From contig DAHXOO010000004.1 of assembly GCA_027364845.1 (NCBI GenBank), forward strand, positions 1 through 64,000: DNA of 64,000 nt, given 5' to 3'. Each line of letters opens with the position of its first letter. Within the stretch, counting starts at the first letter, position 1. This document shows positions 54,562 through 62,535 of this stretch, in pieces. The notes below the pieces were generated by a model. The model was given only the letters and a program-made list of their open reading frames with translations, was not told where the DNA came from and searched no databases. The DNA is from Pseudomonadota bacterium (GTDB lineage: Bacteria; Pseudomonadota; Gammaproteobacteria; Acidiferrobacterales; UBA6901). A program made the position numbers and the translations under genes.

Positions 54562-55034
54562 TCAGGCGGACTCTGGGTTGGCCTCAGCCGCTGCTACGGA
54601 GCCGACTTCGCCGTCGCTCGGTCAGCAAGCTCCTGGGCGGGTGGTATCCCCCATGAGACCTGCCGCCATGTGCCGTCAAACCGGCGCCCGTCTTGAACCG
54701 GGAGTTTTTGAACCTTATGACTTTCCTTGCGGCCTTAGGTACAATGCGGCTCCGCAAAATTGCCGGTGGGTCGATGGATCGTAGACCAACCGTGGCGAAC
54801 ACGGAGGTGCCGAGCCGGACCCGCGCCGTCGGGCGAGTCGGGGTAGCGCTTCCCCGCGTGCGCGGATGCGCGGTGCAGCCATCGATGGCGGAAGGCAAGG
54901 TCCATTGCTTCCGCCGCGTTCCGGAAAACAGCGGGCGCACGGTTTGCCGGGACCTGCGATAGCGGATGCCGCGGGCCTGCTGGCTGCGATCCAGGTTGAA
55001 TTGCAGTCATGCCTCATCATGCAAGGGGGAGAGT
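54562..55034. other. Intergenic region before the lipoprotein gene, no supported gene
   Basis: About 470 bases with only chance frames. It must carry the promoter of the lipoprotein/barrel pair. No riboswitch or RNA gene is recognised. Confidence 0.4.
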
Positions 55035-56747
55035 GTGCGTTTCGCCGTCCGTTTCATCCGTGCCGTCGCGCTTCTCTGGATCGTTGCCGCACTGTCGGCA
55101 TGCGGTACCGGTAACCAGCAACCGGTTGCCAGCGTTTCCACCAACAGCATCAACTTTTTCGCCGCCAGCCCGGACGATCCGACGCCAGCCTCTCAGACCG
55201 TCAGTGCCAGTGTCAGCCCCGGCACCGTGTCGATCGCGATTCTGCATGGCGGAAGCGCCATCGCCGACGCCACCTACACCCTGTCGGGCAACACGGCGCA
55301 GATCGTCGTCGATCCTGCATCACCCAGCTCCCTCGGCGCCGGGGTATTCCACGGTACGATCACCGTAACCGGCTACAGCTGCGGGAATCCCAGCTGTAGC
55401 CAGCTGGTTTCGGGCAATTCGCAGGTTATCACTGCCACCTATGGTATCCCGCCGATCGTGCGCTATGTCGCGCCTTATGTCGGAACGTTCGTTGCGCCGA
55501 ACACCACTGCTAGTGGTACGGTAATCATTCGTGGCCAGGGCTTCGAGCAGTTTCCGGTGCAGAATGTCACGTTCAACGGTAGTTCGGCCAGCTCGTTCAG
55601 CGTCACGAGTGACACCGAGATCCAGGCGAGCTATTCGGCGCTGCCGGCCGGCACCTACTCGGTTGAGATCGTTGCCCCGAGTAGCCCGGGAACCACTATC
55701 AAGTCCGAGGCCAACCTGGTAGTCGTCAAGGGGCCGAGCTATGCTGCCACGACGCTCCCCTATCCGACCGGCACCACCGGGGTGGAGGTGGAACAGCTGC
55801 TGTACGATGCGCAGAGGCAGGCACTGCTGCTGGCCGTGAACAACACACCCTCGGGCCCTGAGGTGCTGCGCTACGCCTACGTGCCAGGGTCGGGGAGCTG
55901 GACTTCCAATACGCCTGAGCCCATCACGAGCCTCTCCGACATCGCGCTGTCGACGGACGGCAATAAGCTGCTGGCACTGTCCCAGCAGCAGCTGATCCAG
56001 CTCGATCCGGCTTTACTTTCACCGCTGACCACGCCCACGCCCAACCCCACCCTGGCGCCCGCGGGAGTCAACTTCAAGAACTTGGCGGTGGCCAACGATG
56101 GCAATGCCATCATCACGACCGGGAACGGGCTTTTGGTCAGCACTGCGACGCCACTTTATCTGTATGCCGCGCGCAGCCCGGCGTTTACTCAGTCATCGAC
56201 CACGCCCAGTCTCGATAACGCGACCCCTGGTGCCTCTGCCGACGGATCAATCATTGCGTTGGAACAGGGAGACGCTTCCGCTGCCACGGTACCCGACGCC
56301 TACCAGTACACTGCCGCCTCCGAAACTTTTGCCGCCACCAGTGCGGCGATCAATGCGTACAATTCGACCATTCAGAATTCGATCGCTCCGGCGCTTGACC
56401 GGTCTGCGACCCATATCGTGCTCAACGGGACAAACGTCTACGGTAACGGCTTCAATTTTCTTGGCACTCTGCCCAGCACGACGCTCGCCGTGGTCGTCAA
56501 CCCTGATGCAAGCTGCGCCTACACATTCGATTCGAGCAACGGCGGACAGATACTGACTTTCAATCTGGCCACGAGCCCCGGTGGTGGCGCATTTTCCCAG
56601 GTCGGGACGGGGCTGACGCTGACCAGCAGCCCCGGTACCGGTGGAATGATCAAGATGGCCATCAGCCCCGATGGCGGCACGTTGTTTATCGCGGGCAGCA
56701 GCCAGATCGTGATTGAGCCGTCGCCGTCCCAGTTACAGTGCCCATAA
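55035..56747 (+). CDS. Outer-envelope lipoprotein with an IPT/TIG-like domain and beta-propeller-like repeats
   Basis: About 570 residues from GTG 55035, with AGGGGGAGAG upstream. The signal peptide ends in a lipobox ALSAC-G, so the protein should be lipid-anchored. The next 130 residues are a beta-rich segment with a possible disulphide (GYSCGNPSCSQ). VIIRGQGFEQFPVQNVTFNG then marks an IPT/TIG fold. The C-terminal 300 residues have repeated LSTDGNKLLALSQQ and ISPDGGTLFIAGSS units resembling WD/YVTN-type propeller blades. It ends just before the outer-membrane barrel gene, and the two probably work together at the cell surface. The function is unknown. Confidence 0.78.
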   Translation: MRFAVRFIRAVALLWIVAALSACGTGNQQPVASVSTNSINFFAASPDDPTPASQTVSASVSPGTVSIAILHGGSAIADATYTLSGNTAQIVVDPASPSSLGAGVFHGTITVTGYSCGNPSCSQLVSGNSQVITATYGIPPIVRYVAPYVGTFVAPNTTASGTVIIRGQGFEQFPVQNVTFNGSSASSFSVTSDTEIQASYSALPAGTYSVEIVAPSSPGTTIKSEANLVVVKGPSYAATTLPYPTGTTGVEVEQLLYDAQRQALLLAVNNTPSGPEVLRYAYVPGSGSWTSNTPEPITSLSDIALSTDGNKLLALSQQQLIQLDPALLSPLTTPTPNPTLAPAGVNFKNLAVANDGNAIITTGNGLLVSTATPLYLYAARSPAFTQSSTTPSLDNATPGASADGSIIALEQGDASAATVPDAYQYTAASETFAATSAAINAYNSTIQNSIAPALDRSATHIVLNGTNVYGNGFNFLGTLPSTTLAVVVNPDASCAYTFDSSNGGQILTFNLATSPGGGAFSQVGTGLTLTSSPGTGGMIKMAISPDGGTLFIAGSSQIVIEPSPSQLQCP

Positions 56748-56758
56748 CGAGACAACCC

Positions 56759-57541
56759 ATGAAACGCCTTTTTCTCGCCGGCCTGCTCCTGGTGTATGGC
56801 GGCAGCGCGCTCGCCGATCCGCCGGCCGTGAAAGCAACGAATTATCAGCTCGGTTATGAGTCCGGGGACATCAATACGGTTGGCGGCAGCGATAGCCGCG
56901 TCAACGCCGTCGACGGCAGTATTACGTTCCCGCTGGCCGGCTATCTCGGGGCCTCGGTCTCCGGGTCCTATGCCCGCTACAGTCTTGCGGCGAACTTCGC
57001 GTCCCAGGGCAGTGGCCTGACCTTAGCGAGTTCCCTGCCTAATTGCACCATGATCGACAAAGGGTTGAACGCGGACCTGTTTGTACGCGATCCGTCCGTC
57101 GGCCGGATTAGCGCTGGCTACGGCGAGGGGAAGGCCATGGCACATTGCGAGTCGACTTTTCTCAACAGCGGCAGCGAAAAGCTTGACGCGAAGAATCTAG
57201 TCGCCGCCACCGAGTACTATCTGTCCCGGTTCACGATCGGGTTTTCGTGGAACCAGACTCGGTTCAGCTCAGTGGACCGGTTCAACAGCGACAGCCTGAC
57301 AGGCAGCTGGTATCCCACGAACATCCTACGCGTCGATTTGTCGTCCTATGGGCAGGATTTGAAAAACACCTACAGTCTTGGGGTCGAATATCAGCCGCAA
57401 TTCTTCGATAACTCCTCGGGTCTGTGGTTCACCTACACGAGGCGGCACCAGACCGTCACGAACAACACCTTCATGGTCGGGATTCGGTATTATTTCGGCA
57501 GACGCGTCGATCTGTTGACGCGCGACCGTGAATACCGGTAG
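56759..57541 (+). CDS. Outer-membrane beta-barrel protein
   Basis: About 260 residues from ATG 56759. It has a classic signal peptide (FLAGLLLVYGGSALA), then alternating hydrophobic/polar strands such as GYLGASVSGSYARYSLAANF and FTIGFSWNQTRFSSVDRF, finishing near MVGIRYYFGRR. The aromatic residue near the end fits BAM-dependent insertion, although a charged tail follows it. Two cysteines (LPNCTM, AHCEST) could form a disulphide. It starts 11 bases after the lipoprotein gene. I cannot assign a family. Confidence 0.75.
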   Translation: MKRLFLAGLLLVYGGSALADPPAVKATNYQLGYESGDINTVGGSDSRVNAVDGSITFPLAGYLGASVSGSYARYSLAANFASQGSGLTLASSLPNCTMIDKGLNADLFVRDPSVGRISAGYGEGKAMAHCESTFLNSGSEKLDAKNLVAATEYYLSRFTIGFSWNQTRFSSVDRFNSDSLTGSWYPTNILRVDLSSYGQDLKNTYSLGVEYQPQFFDNSSGLWFTYTRRHQTVTNNTFMVGIRYYFGRRVDLLTRDREYR

Positions 57542-57670
57542 CGTCCGGGATACCATATTCCGCCGGCGGTTCCCGGGTGAAGGAGCGGCGCTGTAAGGCC
57601 GGGTGTGGTCACGTGGCAGGCAGCGCTACCGGGATGAGGCTTTACTCGTGATGACGCTAAAAGGGGGCCG

Positions 57671-58036
57671 GTGGTGACCGAGGATGTGCCGAAGGACGCT
57701 GGTGATAACGGCGAGATGAAGCGCCTGGTCAGGTTGGCCACGGCCGTCTACGTTTTGCAGGCGCTGGGCCTGGTGTTGCCGGTCTGCCTGGTCGTCGCGG
57801 TGATCATTGATTACGTCAAACTGCCCGATACTGCCGGCACTTGGATCGAGTCCCATTTCCGCTGGCAAATACGCACGTTCTGGGTAGCGGTGGTGCTGAT
57901 GGTGCTGGGCATCGCCAGCTTCCTCTTTGTCGTCGGCTATTTCATTCTTCTCGGCACCTGCGTATGGGTGATCTACCGCGTCGTCAAGGGGTGGCTCTAC
58001 CTGAACGACCGCAGGGAGCTTGCCCGCAAATCGTGA
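57671..58036 (+). CDS. Small two- or three-helix membrane protein
   Basis: About 121 residues from a GTG start (57671 or 57674). Membrane segments are at about 27-47 (LQALGLVLPVCLVVAVIID) and 68-105 (FWVAVVLMVLGIASFLFVVGYF, then LLGTCVWVIYRVVKG). ESHFRWQIRTFW and YRVVKGWLYLND are conserved features of a proteobacterial membrane protein family of unknown role (DUF4870-like). It lies 65 bases upstream of tsaB on the same strand. Confidence 0.78.
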   Translation: MVTEDVPKDAGDNGEMKRLVRLATAVYVLQALGLVLPVCLVVAVIIDYVKLPDTAGTWIESHFRWQIRTFWVAVVLMVLGIASFLFVVGYFILLGTCVWVIYRVVKGWLYLNDRRELARKS

Positions 58037-58101
58037 GGGTAGCCGCTGCCTGCGGCAAGTGTGCGTGATATCATGGACCGCACCACCAGCGACAACCGCT
58101 C

Positions 58102-58776
58102 TTGAAGATTCTGGCTCTGGATACCTCCACGACAGCCTGTTCTGTCGCCCTCTGGGACGATGGGCGGGTGCACGAACGCTTCGAGCTTGGCGAACAGCAC
58201 TCACATCGCATCCTGCCCATGATCGACGCATTGCTGGGCGATGCCGGCCTGCGGCTGGCGGGTCTCGATGCTCTGGCTTTCGGACGCGGTCCCGGATCCT
58301 TCACCGGTTTGCGCATAAGCGCTGCAGTTGCGCAGGGCCTGGGGTTCGCCGCGGACCTGCCTGTCGTTCCGGTTTCGTCTCTGGCGGCGCTTGCTCAGGG
58401 CACGACGCAGGAGCGTGTGCTGGTGGCGATGGATGCGCGCATGAACCAGGTGTACTGGGGGATTTATGTGCGTGACGCGCAGTTGCGTCCGCGTCTCGTG
58501 GGCGACGAGCTCGTCGCCGCACCGGCGGACTTCCCCGATCCTCAGGGGTCGGGATGGTGGGGTGCAGGCAGTGGCTGGGATCTGTACGCTGAGCGGCTGC
58601 TGGCGCGCTGGCCGGATCAGGTGATCGGCTGGACACCGCAGTGCTTTCCGCATGCGCGCGATGTCGCCATTCTCGGCGCGGCCGGGTTTGTCGCAGGCGA
58701 AGCACTACCGGCTGAGCGTGCGCTGCCGGTTTATGTGCGCGACGACGTGGCGAAAAGAAAATCCGCTGACCGCTGA
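58102..58776 (+). CDS. tsaB: tRNA threonylcarbamoyladenosine biosynthesis protein TsaB
   Basis: A 224-residue ASKHA-fold partner of TsaD, needed for the t6A modification of ANN-decoding tRNAs. Signatures are LALDTSTTACSVAL, HSHRILPMID and FGRGPGSFTGLRI. The first codon is TTG 58102 (ILALDTST frame) with no strong ribosome-binding site, but no better start exists. The gene is essential in most bacteria. It is followed after 50 bases by the mutS2-like remnant. Confidence 0.93.
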   Translation: MKILALDTSTTACSVALWDDGRVHERFELGEQHSHRILPMIDALLGDAGLRLAGLDALAFGRGPGSFTGLRISAAVAQGLGFAADLPVVPVSSLAALAQGTTQERVLVAMDARMNQVYWGIYVRDAQLRPRLVGDELVAAPADFPDPQGSGWWGAGSGWDLYAERLLARWPDQVIGWTPQCFPHARDVAILGAAGFVAGEALPAERALPVYVRDDVAKRKSADR

Positions 58777-58826
58777 ATCTGCTGATCGGGTTGGCAGCCC
58801 GTGCGCCGCCGCGGGGGGACGGAACC

Positions 58827-60141
58827 ATGCAAAGCGACCTGAAGGCCCTTGAGTTCGAGGCAGTGCGACGGCTGCTGGAGAAGCTGACGTCCACACCCTA
58901 TGGCGCGGAGGCCGCGCGGCACATCGAGCCGGCTCCCGAGCTAAGCGTAGCGCGTGCCATGCTTGCGGCGGTCACGGCGGCGCGTGTCGCGCTCGATGCG
59001 GGCGAAGCGCCAGTGCTCACGGAAGTTCCGGACGTACGCGCAGCGCTACGGCAGGCATCCCAGTCCGGAACGGCTCTGTCAGGCACGGCACTGCGCAACC
59101 TGCGGCAGGTGCTTGCGACGATCAGTGGCCTGCGATCGGCGGTAGCGGCGCATCCTGGTCTTTATCCCGGCCCCATAGAGCATCTGGATCCGCCACCGCC
59201 GGTGGTGCAACGGCTGGACCGCACCATTCTCGCCTCGGGACGTGTGCGTGAAGAACCGCGCCGAGGCGCTTTCCGGACAACAGGAGGTCGAGATCCAGGC
59301 GCTGCTGCGCGAGGTGACCGAGTTTCTGCGGGGTCATCTCGCCGTCCTCGGCCGGATGCTCGACGCTCTGACCTGGATCGATCTGGCCCTGGCCGCGGGG
59401 AAGCTGAGTGCGCAGTTCAATGCACATGCGCCGCAGATGGTCGATGTTCCGCGAATACAGCTCGATCGGGCCTATCATCCGGCACTGCTGCTGCAATTCG
59501 CCGGCGGCCAAGGACCTCGCCCGGTGCCCCTGAGCGTGACGCTCGATGCGCACCAGCCCATGCTGATCATTACCGGCCCGAATACCGGTGGCAAGACTGT
59601 GGTTCTCAAGACCGTCGGTTTGCTGGTGACCATGGCACATTGCGGGCTGCACATTCCGGCTGACGGCGATTGCATCATCGGCGATTTCAGCCGAGTGATC
59701 GTCGACATCGGCGACCCGCAGAGCTTTTATCACCATCTGTCCACCTTTGCCGGCCATGTGGAAGCGCTCAAGCGCATCCTGCGCGATGCCGGCCGTGGCA
59801 CGCTGGTGCTGCTCGATGAACTTGGCACCGGCACCGACCCGGAGGAGGGCGCGGCTCTGGCCATGGCGGTACTGGATGAACTTGCCGCACGGCATGTTCA
59901 GGGCATCGTGACAACCCATCTCGCGCCGCTCAAGGCGTTCGCCGCGCACCATGACTGGTTGACCAATGCGTCGATGGCGTTCGACGAAGCACGGCTGCAA
60001 CCCACCTATCAATTGCAGATCGGCACGACCGGACGCTCTCTGGGGCTTGTCATCGCCAGGAAAAACGGGCTGCCGCAGGAAGTTGTGGAACGCGCGCAGG
60101 CATACCTGCGCCGCATGGCGACGCCGCAGGACAGTGGATAA
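58827..60141 (+). pseudogene. MutS2-like protein, internally deleted and frameshifted
   Basis: The start at ATG 58827 (MQSDLKALEF) has GGGGGA upstream. The first frame covers the N-terminal core to about RTILASGRVREE (near 59250). The next frame takes over with KNRAEALSGQQEVEIQALL and continues through Walker A GPNTGGKTV, STFAGHVEALKR, Walker B LVLLDELGTGTDPEEG and TTHLAPLKAFA, stopping after LRRM. About 100 residues of the clamp/lever region and the whole C-terminal Smr nuclease region are absent. A normal MutS2 has nearly 780 residues. The ATPase core is well conserved, so the loss may be recent. Confidence 0.7.
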
Positions 60142-60268
60142 CCGGGGGCATCCTTCGGCCCGTGGTTGCGCCTCGCTGCCTGTCATGCCGGAACGCTGTC
60201 TGCGGATACGGACTGCATGGCGTCATGCCTGTGACGAGGAAGGAGCTGGTCACCGGACCGGAACGAAA

Positions 60269-60290
60269 CCCGCTTTTCAAATGAAGCGGG
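60269..60290. terminator. Hairpin between convergent genes
   Basis: CCCGCTT (60269-60275) pairs with AAGCGGG (60284-60290) around an 8-base loop. It lies between the converging mutS2-like and Hyf-complex genes. The following bases are not a T run, so it is a possible bidirectional terminator rather than a proven one. Confidence 0.4.
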
Positions 60291-60324
60291 AATCCAGCAC
60301 ACGGCTAGTGATGAGTTGCTTTGG

Positions 60325-60864
60325 TCAAACCTGGACGAACGATCTACAATCCTTGCGTGCACCGATGGCTTCGAGTATCCCACGCATGAGATCAAGCGGC
60401 GTGGGCGGACAGCCGGTGATGACCGCGTCCACCGGAACCACCTTCGACACGGGACCGGCGCAGGCATAGCTGACGCCGAATTCGCCGCCGTTGGCGCCGC
60501 AGTCGCCGATAGCGATCACCAGCTTGGGGTCGGGGGTGGCTGCGTGCACCCGGCGCAAGGCTTCTTCCATGTGTCGCGATACCGGCCCGGTTACCAGCAG
60601 CATGTCGGCATGACGCGGGCTGGCGACGAAATGCACGCCGAAGCGTTCGATGCCGTAGTATGGATTGTTGAGCGCCTGGATCTCAAGTTCACAGCCGTTG
60701 CACGAGCCTGCATCCACCTGGCGGATCGCCAGACTTCCACGGAAGCGTTCGCCTACCGCCGCCTTCAGCCGGTCGCCAACCTGGCTCAGTGCCGGATCGT
60801 CCCACGGCGACAGGCGCTCGGTGATAATGCCGATACGCTGCACTTTTCCGAGAATTCTCAGCAT
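60325..60864 (-). CDS. NuoB/HyfI-like small subunit of a membrane-bound oxidoreductase
   Basis: A 179-residue protein. GSCNGCELEIQAL, GDCGANGG and VITGCPPTPLDL hold the four cysteines of the N2-type 4Fe-4S cluster next to the catalytic or quinone site. This is the NuoB/HycG/HyfI family. Here it pairs with a HyfG-like large subunit that lacks [NiFe] ligands, so the cluster probably transfers electrons in a complex related to complex I. It is separated from the large subunit by about 80 bases. The residues N-terminal to the cluster are divergent. Confidence 0.9.
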   Translation of the reverse strand: MLRILGKVQRIGIITERLSPWDDPALSQVGDRLKAAVGERFRGSLAIRQVDAGSCNGCELEIQALNNPYYGIERFGVHFVASPRHADMLLVTGPVSRHMEEALRRVHAATPDPKLVIAIGDCGANGGEFGVSYACAGPVSKVVPVDAVITGCPPTPLDLMRGILEAIGARKDCRSFVQV

Positions 60865-60945
60865 GGATCCGAAACCTCGCGTTCCGCTGTTGCGGATTTT
60901 GTCACCATCTTCATGCCCAAGCGGCGCACGGGAGCGATGCGTCCA

Positions 60946-62535
60946 TCACAGATCATTGCCTGAATACGAGCCATTTACCGATTTGTTGCATACCGGAAAG
61001 TCCGGCACGATGTTCTCCTGAATCAGATGTTCGAGCAGCGGCCAGTTGATCAGGCTCGGATCGCGCGGGTAATAGCGCGCGATGCGCCCGTCATCGGCGA
61101 AGCGCACGAAGGCGAGCGTTTCGCCGCGCCATCCTTCGATCAGACCCAGTCCGTGGGAGTCGGGCGCAGGCGGCACCCAGGGCGCACACGTCGGTCCCGG
61201 CATGAGCTTGTCGAACAGTGTCTCGATCAGCACAAACGAGTTGCGGATCTCATCGGCCCGTACCCGCACGCGCGCCGCGACGTCGCCGCCATGAAGGATC
61301 GGTACTGAGACCGTCAGGATGTCGTACGGGGCATAGGGTGAATCGCGGCGCACATCCAGGTCGACTCCACTTGCCCGCCCGACGTAGCCGAGAGCGCCGA
61401 ACTCGGCAGCCACCTCGTGGCTGAGTTTGCCAGTGCCAATCAGGCGGTCTTCGACCGTGGGGCTGGTGTTGATGATGTCCATAAGGCGATCCAGCTGCGG
61501 TCGAACGGCACGAATCTGCGCACGCTGGGCGGCGATCGCTTCGGGCACGAGGTCCACCGTGACGCCCCCGGGTATGACGCGGTCCATCAGCAGCCTGTGA
61601 CCGAAGATCTCCAGGTTGATGCGTTGCCAGAGCTCGCGCAGACGGCTGAACTGGTAGAAGGCAAAGCTGAAGCTCACATCGTTGCAGATGGCGCCGATGT
61701 CGCCCAGATGGTTAGCAATGCGCTCGCGCTCCGCCATGATCGCCCGCAAAACGAGCGCGCGCGTCGGAACCTCGAGCCCTGCCGCCTTTTCCATCGCCAT
61801 GCAGGCAGCCCAGCCATGGGTCACGGTGGAATCCCCGGAAACGCGCGCCGCCAGGCGCGCCAGCCCCGCGGCGTCACGCCCTTCAGCCAGCTTTTCCGTA
61901 CCCTTGTGGACGTAACCCAGCCGCTCCTCCAGATGAAGCACGGTCTCCCCGACCGCCTGGAAACGGAAATGTCCGGGCTCGATGATGCTAGCATGCACCG
62001 GCCCCACCGGAATCTCGTAGACGCCGCTGCCCTGGGCGAACAGGAATTTGTAATCGTTATCCGCCGGTGTCTGCGGCTGGGGGTGTCCGGCCAGCGGAAA
62101 ATCCTTGCGCAGCGGGTATTCGCTGTCTTTCCAGGCCTGATGACGGATCCAGCGACGCGGGTCGGGATGATCGCCGAAGACGATACCGAAGAGATCCTGA
62201 AGATGACGCTCGGCGCGGTCGGCCGCCGCAAAATACGGCGCATGCGAGGGTAATATGGGCGTGAGGCGGCGCACGTCGGTGCGCGCCAGCAGGTAACCGC
62301 GGTCCTTTTCGAAACAGGTATGGACCTGAAAGTGCTCTCCGCGGTCCTCGCCCCAGCAGGCGACCCAGCGACAACCCCAGTTCTTGGCGGCCTGTCCGAG
62401 CTTTCCCCAGTGATCTGCATCGACGCTGATGGTGCGGGCAGGAGCAAGGGCGGGAACCGCCGGCTGTTCCCGCACCATCACATCCTCGGCGACGAGCCGG
62501 CCGAGGAAAGCGTCGAGCCAGGCGAAGCGCTTCAC
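60946..62535 (-). CDS. HyfG/NuoCD-like large subunit without [NiFe] cysteines
   Basis: About 529 residues from GTG 62535, coupled by GTGA to the HyfF-like gene. The N-terminal NuoC-like part (about 150 residues) has FGIVFGDHPDPRRW. The NuoD-like part has HLEERLGYVHKGTEKLAEG and HLGDIGAICNDVSF. Where a hydrogenase has RVCGIC it reads ARVSGDSTVTHG. Where the C-terminal DPCxxC belongs the protein ends FPVCNKSVNGSYSGNDL. Without the four cysteines it cannot bind a [NiFe] centre. It is presumably part of a Hyf-like complex that is not a hydrogenase. Confidence 0.9.
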   Translation of the reverse strand: MKRFAWLDAFLGRLVAEDVMVREQPAVPALAPARTISVDADHWGKLGQAAKNWGCRWVACWGEDRGEHFQVHTCFEKDRGYLLARTDVRRLTPILPSHAPYFAAADRAERHLQDLFGIVFGDHPDPRRWIRHQAWKDSEYPLRKDFPLAGHPQPQTPADNDYKFLFAQGSGVYEIPVGPVHASIIEPGHFRFQAVGETVLHLEERLGYVHKGTEKLAEGRDAAGLARLAARVSGDSTVTHGWAACMAMEKAAGLEVPTRALVLRAIMAERERIANHLGDIGAICNDVSFSFAFYQFSRLRELWQRINLEIFGHRLLMDRVIPGGVTVDLVPEAIAAQRAQIRAVRPQLDRLMDIINTSPTVEDRLIGTGKLSHEVAAEFGALGYVGRASGVDLDVRRDSPYAPYDILTVSVPILHGGDVAARVRVRADEIRNSFVLIETLFDKLMPGPTCAPWVPPAPDSHGLGLIEGWRGETLAFVRFADDGRIARYYPRDPSLINWPLLEHLIQENIVPDFPVCNKSVNGSYSGNDL

